From positions 1 through 5,976 of the forward strand of contig JAFGSL010000589.1 in NCBI GenBank assembly GCA_016934645.1: a stretch of DNA of 5,976 bases. The letters are read 5' to 3'. Of this stretch, positions 1 to 5,976 are shown in pieces. Numbering within the stretch: position 1 is the stretch's first letter; every line of letters begins with the position of its first letter. Source of the stretch: Anaerolineae bacterium (lineage in GTDB: Bacteria; Chloroflexota; Anaerolineae; B4-G1; SLSP01). A program made the position numbers and the translations under genes. The notes beneath the pieces were generated by a model. That model was not told the origin of the DNA. It ran no database searches and worked only from the letters and a program-made list of their open reading frames with translations.

Positions 1-24
1 CATATGCTGATAACTGATTTTCAT
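1..24 (-). CDS. Possible 5' end of an unidentified gene, cut by the window edge
   Basis: An ATG at 24-22 opens a frame running off the left edge, reading MKISYQHM with no stop. A GAGGG Shine-Dalgarno-like element lies 4 bases upstream (29-33), a spacing usual for bacterial starts. It lies 64 bp downstream of the fumC stop on the same strand, as expected if the co-oriented gene series continues. An in-frame alternative ATG at 42-40 (adding MPPEGA) has a poorer ribosome binding site. Eight codons are too few to identify a product, and an open stretch this short could be chance. The call rests on the ribosome binding site and gene orientation. Confidence 0.35.
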
Positions 25-28
25 TGCG

Positions 29-33
29 CCCTC
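29..33 (-). promoter_or_regulatory. Shine-Dalgarno-like GAGGG before the left-edge start
   Basis: The minus strand reads GAGGG four bases before the ATG at 24-22. It is the main reason for preferring that start over the ATG at 42-40. The rest of the 64-bp gap downstream of fumC (25-88) shows no convincing intrinsic terminator: CCCGAGGG is the only GC-rich inverted repeat noticed and has no following T-tract. Confidence 0.35.
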
Positions 34-88
34 GGGTGGCATGATTTCTCACAGTCTACCCGTTTTTGCTTATTGTGCAACAACTCTG

Positions 89-1498
89 TTATTCGTCGTC
101 CGGTTCGGTCATCCGGTAAGGATCGAGCAGCGCGGAAAGCGTCTCTGCGGACAACACATCCCACGCCAGAGTAACCTCACGGACGGTTTTGCCGGTACGC
201 TGTGCCTCCTTGGCGATCTCGGCGGCTTTATCGTAACCAAGCGCGGGAGCCAATGCTGTCGCCAGTGCCAGATTGCGTTCGACGGTCTCAGTGCAACGGT
301 CGGCATCGGCTTCCAGGTCGGTAACGCAACGATCGGCAAAGACGCGCGCTGCGTTCGCCAGCAGCGCGATTGCAGCAAGCATGTTGTCGGCGATGAGTGG
401 CATCATCAGATTCAGCTCGAAGTAACCACCTAGCCCGCCGAGTGTGATCGCCGCATCGTAGCCGATGACTTGCGCGCATGCCATGATGACTGCCTCCGGG
501 ATCACCGGATTGACCTTGCCCGGCATAATCGACGATCCGGGCTGGACGGCGGGCAAACGAAGTTCGCCCAAACCATTGCGCGGTCCCGAAGCCAGCCAAC
601 GGATGTCGTTAGCGACTTTATGCAGGCTCACGGCGATCGTTTTGAGCATGCCAGAAGCTTCAACCAGCACGTCACGGGCGGCGTTAGCCTCTACGTGGTT
701 ATGTGCTTCGACAAAACTCGTCGCCAAAGCGGTGTTGAGGTGAGTAATGGCGCGCTCTGCAAAACCGGCCGGACAGTTGATACCGGTGCCGACGGCTGTG
801 CCACCCAGGGGCAGTTCCCGCAGTATCTCAATCATGCGCCGTACGCGGAACGTCGCCTCCTCGATTTGCGCTGCGTATCCCCCGAAGACCTGCCCTAGGC
901 GGATAGGTGTCGCGTCTTGCAAGTGCGTGCGACCGGTCTTGACAATAGCGTCGAAAGCTATGGCTTTGGACAGCAAGAGCGTGTGCAAATGCGCCAGCGC
1001 TGGAAGCAGATCATCGTGCAGCGCGATTGTCGCCGCCACGTGGATCGCGGTAGGGATCACGTCATTACTCGACTGGCTCATGTTGACGTGATCGTTGGGA
1101 TGTACCGGTGCCTTGCTCCCAACTTCCCCGTCGAGTAACTGAATGGCACGGTTGGCAATCCCTTCGTTGGCGTTCATGTTGGTCGACGTACCGGAGCCGG
1201 TCTGAAAGACATCAATCGGAAAATGCGCGTCGAGATCCCCAGCGATGACTTCGTCGCACGCCTGCGCGATGGCGACCCACAAGCGTGGATCGAGATGGCC
1301 CAGGTCCATATTAGCGCGCGCGCAAGCACATTTGACCTGCCCCAGGGCCGCGATAAACCGGCGGGCAAAACGCCGCCCGGAGATGGCAAAGTTTTCAACG
1401 GCTCGCTGTGTTTGCGCCCCCCACAGCGCCTGGGCTGGAACGCGGACTTCACCCATAGCATCGCGTTCGATACGGTCTGGCTCAAAGTTTAGTATCAA
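89..1498 (-). CDS. fumC: Class II fumarate hydratase (fumarase C)
   Basis: Fumarase C catalyses reversible hydration of fumarate to L-malate in the TCA cycle. It is a cytoplasmic, iron-independent homotetramer of the aspartase/fumarase superfamily. The 469-residue product matches the usual length (E. coli FumC has 467). Visible motifs are GSGTSTNMNANE at 101-112, HPNDHVNMSQSSND at 133-146, GRTHLQDATP at 189-198 with His192 (equivalent to E. coli His188), and the signature GSSIMPGKVNP at 321-331, whose serine loop completes the active site. HLQDA and PGKVNP favour fumarase over aspartase, which typically has QLQDA and PAKVNP. The start is a TTG at 1498-1496, preceded by AGGAG with a 7-base spacer. 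It puts the FEPDRIERDAMGEV segment at the normal N-terminus. The frame stays open upstream to 1603, but that basic extension has no family resemblance. The gene follows the CcbP-like gene by 107 bp, so it may have its own promoter, though I saw no convincing one. No inactivating change is visible. Confidence 0.96.
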   Translation of the reverse strand: MILNFEPDRIERDAMGEVRVPAQALWGAQTQRAVENFAISGRRFARRFIAALGQVKCACARANMDLGHLDPRLWVAIAQACDEVIAGDLDAHFPIDVFQTGSGTSTNMNANEGIANRAIQLLDGEVGSKAPVHPNDHVNMSQSSNDVIPTAIHVAATIALHDDLLPALAHLHTLLLSKAIAFDAIVKTGRTHLQDATPIRLGQVFGGYAAQIEEATFRVRRMIEILRELPLGGTAVGTGINCPAGFAERAITHLNTALATSFVEAHNHVEANAARDVLVEASGMLKTIAVSLHKVANDIRWLASGPRNGLGELRLPAVQPGSSIMPGKVNPVIPEAVIMACAQVIGYDAAITLGGLGGYFELNLMMPLIADNMLAAIALLANAARVFADRCVTDLEADADRCTETVERNLALATALAPALGYDKAAEIAKEAQRTGKTVREVTLAWDVLSAETLSALLDPYRMTEPDDE

Positions 1499-1505
1499 TC
1501 GTCGT

Positions 1506-1510
1506 CTCCT
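1506..1510 (-). promoter_or_regulatory. Shine-Dalgarno site of fumC, fixing a TTG start
   Basis: The minus strand reads AGGAG, then seven bases (ACGACGA), then TTG. This is near-ideal spacing and the only strong ribosome binding site near the fumarase N-terminus. It supports TTG at 1498 as the true start even though the frame is open for another 35 codons. The rest of the gap 1499-1605 holds no recognisable hairpin or good sigma-70 promoter. Confidence 0.8.
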
Positions 1511-1605
1511 AAAAAGTCGGGAAGCCGTTGGTCCGGTAGTCGCCTTCGTAAGAGTCAAAGTTATGCTTCGCACCAGTGACACAACGAATGCTGACGCTCT
1601 CAAGC

Positions 1606-2256
1606 CTAGCGATTAGCAAACCACACACGATAGTTTTGAATGATCACGTAATTTCCTGACGTCTCGTCAAGCGCGGCCAAATCGCATAGCGGAAAGTCGA
1701 ACTGTTGCCGCCCTCGACGCAGCCGCACAATGATGCCGTAGAATTCATCCGCATCCATGATGCAATGCACACGCACACGAGATCCGGCCTGCAAAGGGCC
1801 ATGCTCTTGAAACTCATCCACTACGGCGTCGAAAGGAAAGACAAGGTGAGCCTGCATATACTCGTCCCAGACTTCGATCACCTCCACTTCATCATCTGGA
1901 TCCACATCCTTGAGCACATGGCGAATCAATTCCCCCTCTTCTCCCAACCATTCCCAGGCATGGCTAGATTCCAGTTCCTCGATAGCAGCCTCGACATCTG
2001 CCAGCGTATCGCGGGCCTGAGCCAGCTCGAGATCATTCCGATCGCAGCCGTAAGTCTCCCACCCAAATCCCTGTTCTTCGCATGCAGTGATCATCGTTGC
2101 TGGCATATCGCGCAGCAATGTATGACTATCCCAGGCCACCATCACGTTGTCGTCAGGCCCTATTTCAATCACACGTCCTTGCCAGCCATCGAGATCGACG
2201 TCAAAATCCACATCTTTTACGCCGGGCTTAACCCGTACTACATTGCCTTTTTTCAT
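1606..2256 (-). CDS. Acidic two-domain protein with a CcbP-like (putative calcium-binding) C-terminal region
   Basis: This is a 216-residue soluble protein with no signal peptide or membrane segment, so probably cytoplasmic. Residues 1-60 look like a small beta barrel of SH3/KOW type (GNVVRVKPG at 4-12, then DGWQGRVIEIG at 23-33). Residues 70-125 are very acidic and probably helical. Residues 128-216 (EVWDEYM, HLVFPFDAVVDEF, then RVRVHCIMDADEFYGIIV and the end NYRVWFANR) recall from memory the family of CcbP, a calcium-binding protein of the cyanobacterium Anabaena that affects heterocyst formation. The abundance of Asp and Glu fits metal binding, but no EF-hand loop is seen and calcium binding is inference. 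The ATG start has AGGAAG at 2263-2268 with a 6-base spacer. It lies 60 bp after the upstream membrane-protein gene. A weak promoter (TTGTGA, 18 bases, AATAAG; 2310-2281) could drive it. No connection with fumC is evident. Confidence 0.75.
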   Translation of the reverse strand: MKKGNVVRVKPGVKDVDFDVDLDGWQGRVIEIGPDDNVMVAWDSHTLLRDMPATMITACEEQGFGWETYGCDRNDLELAQARDTLADVEAAIEELESSHAWEWLGEEGELIRHVLKDVDPDDEVEVIEVWDEYMQAHLVFPFDAVVDEFQEHGPLQAGSRVRVHCIMDADEFYGIIVRLRRGRQQFDFPLCDLAALDETSGNYVIIQNYRVWFANR

Positions 2257-2314
2257 GAAGTACTTCCTAGAACACAGTTTCTTATTTTGGTTCAGTACAA
2301 ACCTTCACAAGGTA

Positions 2315-2340
2315 CGTCAGTGCCGCAGGAGGCGCTGACG
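2315..2340 (-). terminator. Stem-loop over the stop codon of the GIDE-like gene; possible weak terminator or RNA-end stabiliser
   Basis: Arms at 2315-2324 and 2331-2340 form a 10-bp inverted repeat around a 6-base loop, with one non-Watson-Crick position (A:C in the minus-strand RNA, T:G on the plus strand). The TGA stop (2319-2317) lies inside the 3' arm. A second small perfect hairpin follows in the minus-strand RNA (ACCTT, loop GTG, AAGGT; 2313-2301). No run of U follows either stem, so a classical intrinsic terminator is not well supported. The position at the end of the zwf operon, before a 60-bp gap, suggests transcript-end processing, stabilisation or partial termination. Confidence 0.35.
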
Positions 2341-3000
2341 CCTCCAAGTCAAGACGATGACGCTAACCGCCCCCGCCAGATTCAAGAGTGTCATCACCAC
2401 TGGAAGAATCAAGCGTTGTCTGGCCCGGCCAACAAAAGCGCGATACGTCCCCACGTACACGATATCGGCCCAGATAGTTCCGCTGGCTTCCTTCGTACCG
2501 ATGACGATAACCGGCTCGCCGGGCGCGAGGTAGTCTGCCGAATAGAGCGGTTCCGGCGGGTTGTTCGCTGCAGGCCAGGCCAAGGCCTGGAAGTCATTGT
2601 TGCGGATGATCGCGTCACCGTCATCAAGCGAGATGTGCAGATTCTCCGGTATGTAGCCGAGCTGGCACGTATCTTCGTCACAGGCGGTATAGGCCACGTA
2701 GTTCGAAAGCACCATAGGATTGTCGATGCTTACGATGCCGTCAAGGATCACCAGTTCGCCGGCCAAAACATCGCCAAACACGCTCGCTGACGTCACCGCT
2801 GGCGAGGTAGCTGCCGCCCACAAACTACGCGCGCCGAGTCCCGCGAGAAACGCGTTCCCCAGGAAAATTACGCCAAACGCAATCAAGAAGTAGCGCAGCG
2901 GTCTAAAATCCGCCTGCGTTGTCGCCCGCTGCATGGGGAAGGCGTAGAGCAAGCCCCACATAAGCGCGATGAACAGGAAAATGAAAATATTAACCGCCAT
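2317..3000 (-). CDS. Three-segment membrane protein with a GIDE/BAM-like middle domain, function unknown
   Basis: The product has 227 residues. Hydrophobic segments lie at about 3-21, 36-56 and 198-218, with a hydrophilic domain at 57-195 between the last two. The basic loop at 25-36 and the tail WRRQRLLRH suggest the N-terminus and the central domain face outside, but RARQR just before the last segment weakens that prediction. Cys107 and Cys112 could form a disulfide if the domain is exported. The domain pattern (GELVILDGIVS, then ISLDDGDAIIR, then LAPGEPVIVIGTKEASG) resembles the beta-rich middle domain of bacterial GIDE/MUL1-type membrane proteins. There is no RING finger, so ubiquitin-ligase activity is not implied. 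The family assignment is from memory and tentative. The ATG lies 3 bp after the zwf stop, with AGAGGA at 3008-3013 inside the end of zwf and a 7-base spacer. Translational coupling to zwf is therefore likely. Confidence 0.8.
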   Translation of the reverse strand: MAVNIFIFLFIALMWGLLYAFPMQRATTQADFRPLRYFLIAFGVIFLGNAFLAGLGARSLWAAATSPAVTSASVFGDVLAGELVILDGIVSIDNPMVLSNYVAYTACDEDTCQLGYIPENLHISLDDGDAIIRNNDFQALAWPAANNPPEPLYSADYLAPGEPVIVIGTKEASGTIWADIVYVGTYRAFVGRARQRLILPVVMTLLNLAGAVSVIVLTWRRQRLLRH

Positions 3001-3003
3001 ACG

Positions 3004-4476
3004 TCAGTCCTCTGAGGCAACGCATCCTGCGTGCCAGGCGCTCAGTTCCGGCGCAATGAGAGCTTCAGCGGCCAGCGGACCCCAACTGCCCACCAGGTAC
3101 GATAGAGGCTGCCTGGCCTCCGTCAGTGGATCGACGATGCGCCACGCCAGCTCAATCTCATCGGCACGGATGAACAGGGAAGCATCACCTTGCAGTGCAT
3201 CGAGCAGCAGTCGCTCGTAGGCATCCGGCAGCGCAGTCTCACCAGAGTGCTCACTAAAGCTCTTGTCAAGGTGCTCGCGATAATGGAACTCCATATCCAC
3301 CGGCTCGACGTGCATTCCCGCGCCGGGCATCTTGGTCGCAAAATTCAAGTGGATGGCCTCATCGGGTTGAATACATAAGGAGAGGTGATTGGGCGTCAAG
3401 TCGACGTTCTCCGGGAAAAGCAGGTGTGGCACGCGCTTAAATTCGATGGTGATCTCGGTCAGTCCGCGGGCCAACCCTTTGCCGGAACGCAGATAGAACG
3501 GCACGCCCTGCCAGCGCCAGTTGTCGATGGACAGGCGCAACGCACCATAGGTTGGTGTTTGTGAGTCCGGCGCAACGTTATCCTCACTTAGGTAACCTTC
3601 ATACTGGCCCAAAACCAGATCGTCCGGGCATGGGGGACGCACAGCCTGAAGGACTTTGACTTTTTCGTCGCGCAAGGCCTGTGCGTCGAAGGCCGAGGGC
3701 GGCTCCATCGCCATGAGCGTGAATAACTGCAACAGGTGATTTTGGAACATGTCACGCAGCACACCGGAGCGATCGTAATATCCAGCCCGCTTTCCTACCA
3801 GGCCTGTCTCCGCCACGGTAGTCTGCACGCAGGCGACGTAATTGCGATTCCACAGCGGTTCGAAGATGGCATTGGCAAAGCGGAATGCCAAGATGTTCTG
3901 CACCGTCTCCTTGCCTAGGTAGTGATCAATGCGATAAACCTGCTGCTCGTCAAAGGCTGCGTGGACCTGCGCGTTGAGCTCCTGGGCACTGGTGAGATCG
4001 TGTCCGAAGGGCTTCTCAATGATAATGCGCGTCCATCCACCCTCTTGCCGATTGAGACCAGCGCGGTGCAACTGCTCCACGATCACAGGATAGAGAAATG
4101 GCGGTGTGGAAAGATAGAAGAGGCAATTATCCGGTGCGCCGAACTGCTCCACAAGTTGCGCCAGATGCTGCGTGAGACGTTGGTAGGTCTCAGGATCATC
4201 ATAGTTTCCAGAAAGGTAGGTATAGTGCTCCCTGGAACCTTCCCACAGTGAACACTGACGCCGGTTGTAGCGTGAGTAGGCTTCTACACCCTCGTAAATC
4301 TGCTCGCGGAACGCCTCATCCGAAAGGGATGAACGCGCCACGCCAACGATCTGTGTCTGTTCAGGCAATAGTCCGGCGCAAGCCAAGCTGTGCAGTGCCG
4401 GTCCGAGCTTGCGCTGTGCCAGATCGCCGGACGCGCCGAAAATCACAATCACTGCTGGTTCAGGCTTCGTCGCCAT
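3004..4476 (-). CDS. zwf: Glucose-6-phosphate 1-dehydrogenase
   Basis: Zwf oxidises glucose-6-phosphate to 6-phosphogluconolactone with NADP+ (or NAD+), the entry step of the oxidative pentose phosphate and Entner-Doudoroff routes, in the cytoplasm. The 490-residue form matches the family (E. coli 491). The nucleotide-binding fold begins [16 protein letters not shown] at 9-24. EKPFG at 154-158, the signature RIDHYLGKE at 182-190 (His185 binds the substrate phosphate) and [10 protein letters not shown] at 241-250 (His247, the catalytic base) are intact, as is YLRSGK at 328-333 in the C-terminal domain. The ATG at 4476 was chosen because it leaves the usual short tail before the Rossmann strand and follows a G-rich GGGGG element. 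The spacing is short (3 bases), so this start is uncertain. In-frame ATGs at 4491 and 4503 have no better site. The gene overlaps the upstream DUF3592-like gene by 17 bases, indicating an operon. No gnd, pgl or opcA is present in the window. Confidence 0.96.
   Translation of the reverse strand: MATKPEPAVIVIFGASGDLAQRKLGPALHSLACAGLLPEQTQIVGVARSSLSDEAFREQIYEGVEAYSRYNRRQCSLWEGSREHYTYLSGNYDDPETYQRLTQHLAQLVEQFGAPDNCLFYLSTPPFLYPVIVEQLHRAGLNRQEGGWTRIIIEKPFGHDLTSAQELNAQVHAAFDEQQVYRIDHYLGKETVQNILAFRFANAIFEPLWNRNYVACVQTTVAETGLVGKRAGYYDRSGVLRDMFQNHLLQLFTLMAMEPPSAFDAQALRDEKVKVLQAVRPPCPDDLVLGQYEGYLSEDNVAPDSQTPTYGALRLSIDNWRWQGVPFYLRSGKGLARGLTEITIEFKRVPHLLFPENVDLTPNHLSLCIQPDEAIHLNFATKMPGAGMHVEPVDMEFHYREHLDKSFSEHSGETALPDAYERLLLDALQGDASLFIRADEIELAWRIVDPLTEARQPLSYLVGSWGPLAAEALIAPELSAWHAGCVASED
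3008..3013 (-). promoter_or_regulatory. Shine-Dalgarno site inside the 3' end of zwf
   Basis: The minus strand reads AGAGGA seven bases before the ATG of the GIDE-like membrane protein. It lies within the last zwf codons (Ser-Glu-Asp then stop). Ribosomes finishing zwf would cover or expose it, consistent with coupled translation. Confidence 0.65.
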
Positions 4477-5035
4477 TTTCCCCCAAAACATTGGAATTAT
4501 CATGCGCCAGAGCGTCGTTTCGCTTTAACTCACGGGACAGAAATACCAAGAAGACAACCAGCGCGACGCCGAGGAGGATCAACACCGGCTTCAGCGGGAT
4601 CCAAATCAGCAATATAAAAGCGTCGAGTAACGCCAAGCCAGCCAATAAAAAGCCGTCTGCCCGACTCGTTCCCATCTCAAGCACAGCATTCTCAGGGTGA
4701 AGTGGATCATAGTAAACAGTGACTTCCTGATCCTTCTCGTATTGCGCCGCCAGCTTTTTTAAATCCCCGAAGAACCACGCAAAGCTTTTAAATGCCATAC
4801 GGTTTCCCTCGTGGGTGATGCCATCAACAGTGTAGTAGTAAGATAACTGGAGAACCTCCTTGGCGACATCTTTGCCACGGTAGTAACGTTCGACATTCGA
4901 GAATAGCATCACGCCGGAGGTTTCACGCCAATTGGCAGTACGCAGCCCGCGCAAGATCCCCCTTGCCACGTAGAACGTCCCGTAGAGGAACAACGGCAGA
5001 GCCAGGGTCAGGAGAACGAGAAAGATAACGAGCAT
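4460..5035 (-). CDS. DUF3592-like membrane protein, function unknown
   Basis: The product has 191 residues. A hydrophobic segment at 2-24 is followed by a soluble region at about 25-125, then two closely spaced hydrophobic segments at about 128-147 and 149-167 joined by a short IPLKP turn, and an acidic tail. The soluble region has the DUF3592 pattern: a Trp and Gly at its start ([10 protein letters not shown], 35-44), a Tyr-rich strand ([17 protein letters not shown], 64-80) and the closing [18 protein letters not shown] at 105-122. DUF3592 proteins have no established biochemical role, so none is assigned. The ATG at 5035 is preferred because AAGGAG (5041-5046) precedes it by 5 bases. A GTG at 5041 is in frame but overlaps that ribosome binding site. 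It is the first gene after the promoter candidate at 5094-5124, and its 3' end overlaps zwf. Confidence 0.85.
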   Translation of the reverse strand: MLVIFLVLLTLALPLFLYGTFYVARGILRGLRTANWRETSGVMLFSNVERYYRGKDVAKEVLQLSYYYTVDGITHEGNRMAFKSFAWFFGDLKKLAAQYEKDQEVTVYYDPLHPENAVLEMGTSRADGFLLAGLALLDAFILLIWIPLKPVLILLGVALVVFLVFLSRELKRNDALAHDNSNVLGENGDEA

Positions 5036-5040
5036 GAACA

Positions 5041-5046
5041 CTCCTT
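5041..5046 (-). promoter_or_regulatory. Shine-Dalgarno site deciding the DUF3592-like gene start
   Basis: AAGGAG on the minus strand is followed by TGTTC and then ATG (5035-5033). The alternative GTG at 5041-5039 begins on the last G of the site, so it cannot use it. The ATG two codons later is therefore the better start. Confidence 0.75.
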
Positions 5047-5093
5047 ACGATAGAATGAGCAAATGCGTGAATCAGCAGATGCTTACAAGCTCT

Positions 5094-5124
5094 ATTATAG
5101 TCAAAAGCGCAGGAGAGACTACAA
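5094..5124 (-). promoter_or_regulatory. Candidate sigma-70-type promoter for the DUF3592-like / zwf / GIDE-like operon
   Basis: A perfect TATAAT occurs on the minus strand at 5099-5094 in the 100-bp gap after the hydrolase gene. The best -35 match is TTGTAG at 5124-5119, only three of six consensus bases, at a long 19-base spacing. Transcription would begin near 5087, leaving a leader of about 50 bases before the ATG at 5035. The location is right, but the weak -35 element lowers confidence. No terminator for the upstream hydrolase was seen in 5100-5135, so readthrough is also possible. Confidence 0.45.
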
Positions 5125-5135
5125 AAGATTGTGGC

Positions 5136-5976
5136 TCAGTCCACGAGGAAATCTGGCCCCGTCATATCCGCAATACACGCGCTATCCGGTTCGATTGTAG
5201 GATCAGCCAGAAACGCCAACACCATCTCGAAGGGACAATTGCGGCCGTCATCGCGCACATCAAAGCTGGACGTATGCCCGCGACCGGCAAACTCGAAGAA
5301 ATAGCTGCCGGACAAGTTATCCGCCACCTGACGACCGAACATTGGCGGCGTCGCCGGGTCGTACTCGCCCACGAGAATCAACGCAGGGATGTCACTATGC
5401 ACCGGCTCGACCTCGCGTGGGTCGAACGGCGCAGCACCCCAGGCCTCACACAGTGCGTAGTGCTCCTCCGCACTGCCGAAGAGCGCCGAATGCCCAAAAG
5501 CCGCCGTATTCGGATAGGCGTCGTTGGCGGCATTGATCTCCTCCGGTGTCGTCGCGAAAATTTCCTCGTGGCAATTGACCGACAGCATCATACCGATGCT
5601 GAGATCATCCTCCAGATTCATCGGTGCAGCGAGGAAGATGCGCAGCCACGTGAAGTCACCCAGGCGCACGTCCTCGATCATTTGCGGGGCCATCGGGATG
5701 AGGTCGGTAGAGTACATAGCGAAGAAGACAGCGCTGGTTAGCTCCACACCATCTACCTGGGCATTGAACGTGCGTCCATCGCTTGCCAGAACACCCCACA
5801 CCGAAAGCGGTTCGACGTCCAGCTCCGCCACGAGATCGTAGTAAGTCCCCTCCAAATCGGGATAGGCTGCATGGCAGGCAGGATCCGTGGTGCATCCATC
5901 AAACAGCTTGTTGAGCGCGTAATTGGTCTTGGCAGCCTGTTCGTTATAGATATGGATTTCGAGGGGCAGCGCCGAA
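5136..5976 (-). CDS. TAP-like alpha/beta hydrolase (peptidase S33 type), C-terminal part; N-terminus outside the window
   Basis: The last 279 residues are present. The frame is open to the right edge, so the start, any signal peptide and the nucleophilic serine lie outside. The fragment resembles the C-terminal half of tripeptidyl-aminopeptidase-like hydrolases such as Streptomyces Tap. It has LFDGCTTDPACHAAYPDL at 24-41, VNCHEE at 133-138, CEAWG at 176-180, the strand IPALILVGEYDPATPP at 196-211 carrying the likely catalytic Asp206, and GRGHTSS at 231-237 with the likely catalytic His234. Six cysteines fall into three family-like pairs (28/34, 135/176, 247/267), consistent with a disulfide-bonded exported enzyme. 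The substrate (peptide, ester or other) cannot be told from this part. The first Met-like position at 5855 is a TTG encoding an internal Leu, not a start, since homology-like sequence continues upstream of it. The gene ends 100 bp before the DUF3592-like gene and is probably a separate unit. Confidence 0.88.
   Translation of the reverse strand, partial: SALPLEIHIYNEQAAKTNYALNKLFDGCTTDPACHAAYPDLEGTYYDLVAELDVEPLSVWGVLASDGRTFNAQVDGVELTSAVFFAMYSTDLIPMAPQMIEDVRLGDFTWLRIFLAAPMNLEDDLSIGMMLSVNCHEEIFATTPEEINAANDAYPNTAAFGHSALFGSAEEHYALCEAWGAAPFDPREVEPVHSDIPALILVGEYDPATPPMFGRQVADNLSGSYFFEFAGRGHTSSFDVRDDGRNCPFEMVLAFLADPTIEPDSACIADMTGPDFLVD

Noticed and set aside
89..1498. Aspartate ammonia-lyase instead of fumarase
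   Set aside because: The VIPEAV stretch after the signature is aspartase-like, but THLQD and PGKVNP are the fumarase forms of the two diagnostic motifs.
1499..1603. N-terminal extension of fumC as a possible targeting peptide
   Set aside because: A strong Shine-Dalgarno site precedes the internal TTG at 1498, the resulting 469-residue length fits the family, and bacterial fumarases are cytoplasmic.
1705..2790. Long plus-strand open frame (361 codons) antisense to the CcbP-like and GIDE-like genes
   Set aside because: It crosses two well-supported minus-strand genes and their intergenic gap, shows low-complexity His/Arg-rich translation with no recognisable domain, and has no clear ribosome binding site. 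It is a shadow of the opposite strand.
4477..4503. zwf starting at the ATG at 4503
   Set aside because: It has no visible ribosome binding site and lengthens the overlap with the upstream gene to 44 bases; it remains possible because the site at 4476 is also imperfect.
4248..4700. Plus-strand open frame across the zwf / DUF3592 junction
   Set aside because: It is antisense to two recognised genes and its translation is Ser/Arg/Lys-rich with no domain.
5034..5741. Plus-strand open frame (235 codons) opposite the hydrolase
   Set aside because: The minus strand here carries conserved hydrolase motifs with catalytic Asp and His; the plus-strand translation is Arg-rich and has no family resemblance.
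1..5976. Mobile elements, CRISPR arrays, tRNA or rRNA genes, defence systems
   Set aside because: No transposase, long terminal inverted repeats, regularly spaced repeats or RNA-gene motifs were seen; almost all sequence is accounted for by minus-strand coding regions.

Overview
The window carries a compact, co-oriented block of bacterial genes, all on the minus strand. Base composition is moderately GC-rich, one start codon is TTG, and Shine-Dalgarno sites are clear. I recognise two central-carbon enzymes: class II fumarase (fumC) and glucose-6-phosphate dehydrogenase (zwf). They lie among less-studied proteins: a TAP-like secreted alpha/beta hydrolase, a DUF3592-type membrane protein, a membrane protein with a GIDE/BAM-like extracytoplasmic domain, and an acidic protein resembling cyanobacterial CcbP. 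From memory, this mix fits a chromosomal segment of Chloroflexota (an Anaerolineae-like lineage). That is inference from gene families and composition only; no rRNA or other phylogenetic marker is present.

Layout in the direction of transcription (right to left). (1) 5976-5136: C-terminal 279 residues of a TAP-like hydrolase, cut by the window edge. (2) 5135-5036: a 100-bp gap with a perfect TATAAT box. (3) 5035-4460: DUF3592-like membrane protein. (4) 4476-3004: zwf, overlapping the previous gene. (5) 3000-2317: a three-segment membrane protein starting 3 bp after zwf. A stem-loop spans its stop codon. (6) 2316-2257: a 60-bp gap. (7) 2256-1606: the CcbP-like protein. (8) 1605-1499: a 107-bp gap. 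(9) 1498-89: fumC, from a TTG start with a strong Shine-Dalgarno site. (10) 88-25: a short gap, then a possible start of another minus-strand gene (24-1).

The clearest transcription unit is DUF3592 protein - zwf - GIDE-like membrane protein: the reading frames overlap or nearly abut, and one promoter candidate precedes them. Zwf feeds glucose-6-phosphate into the oxidative pentose phosphate pathway and makes NADPH. FumC hydrates fumarate to malate in the TCA cycle. Nothing in the sequence ties the two enzymes functionally beyond shared orientation. I see no mobile element, CRISPR array, tRNA or rRNA. The enzymes are ordinary; the points of interest are the zwf operon neighbours, the two-domain CcbP-like protein and the stem-loop at 2315-2340.
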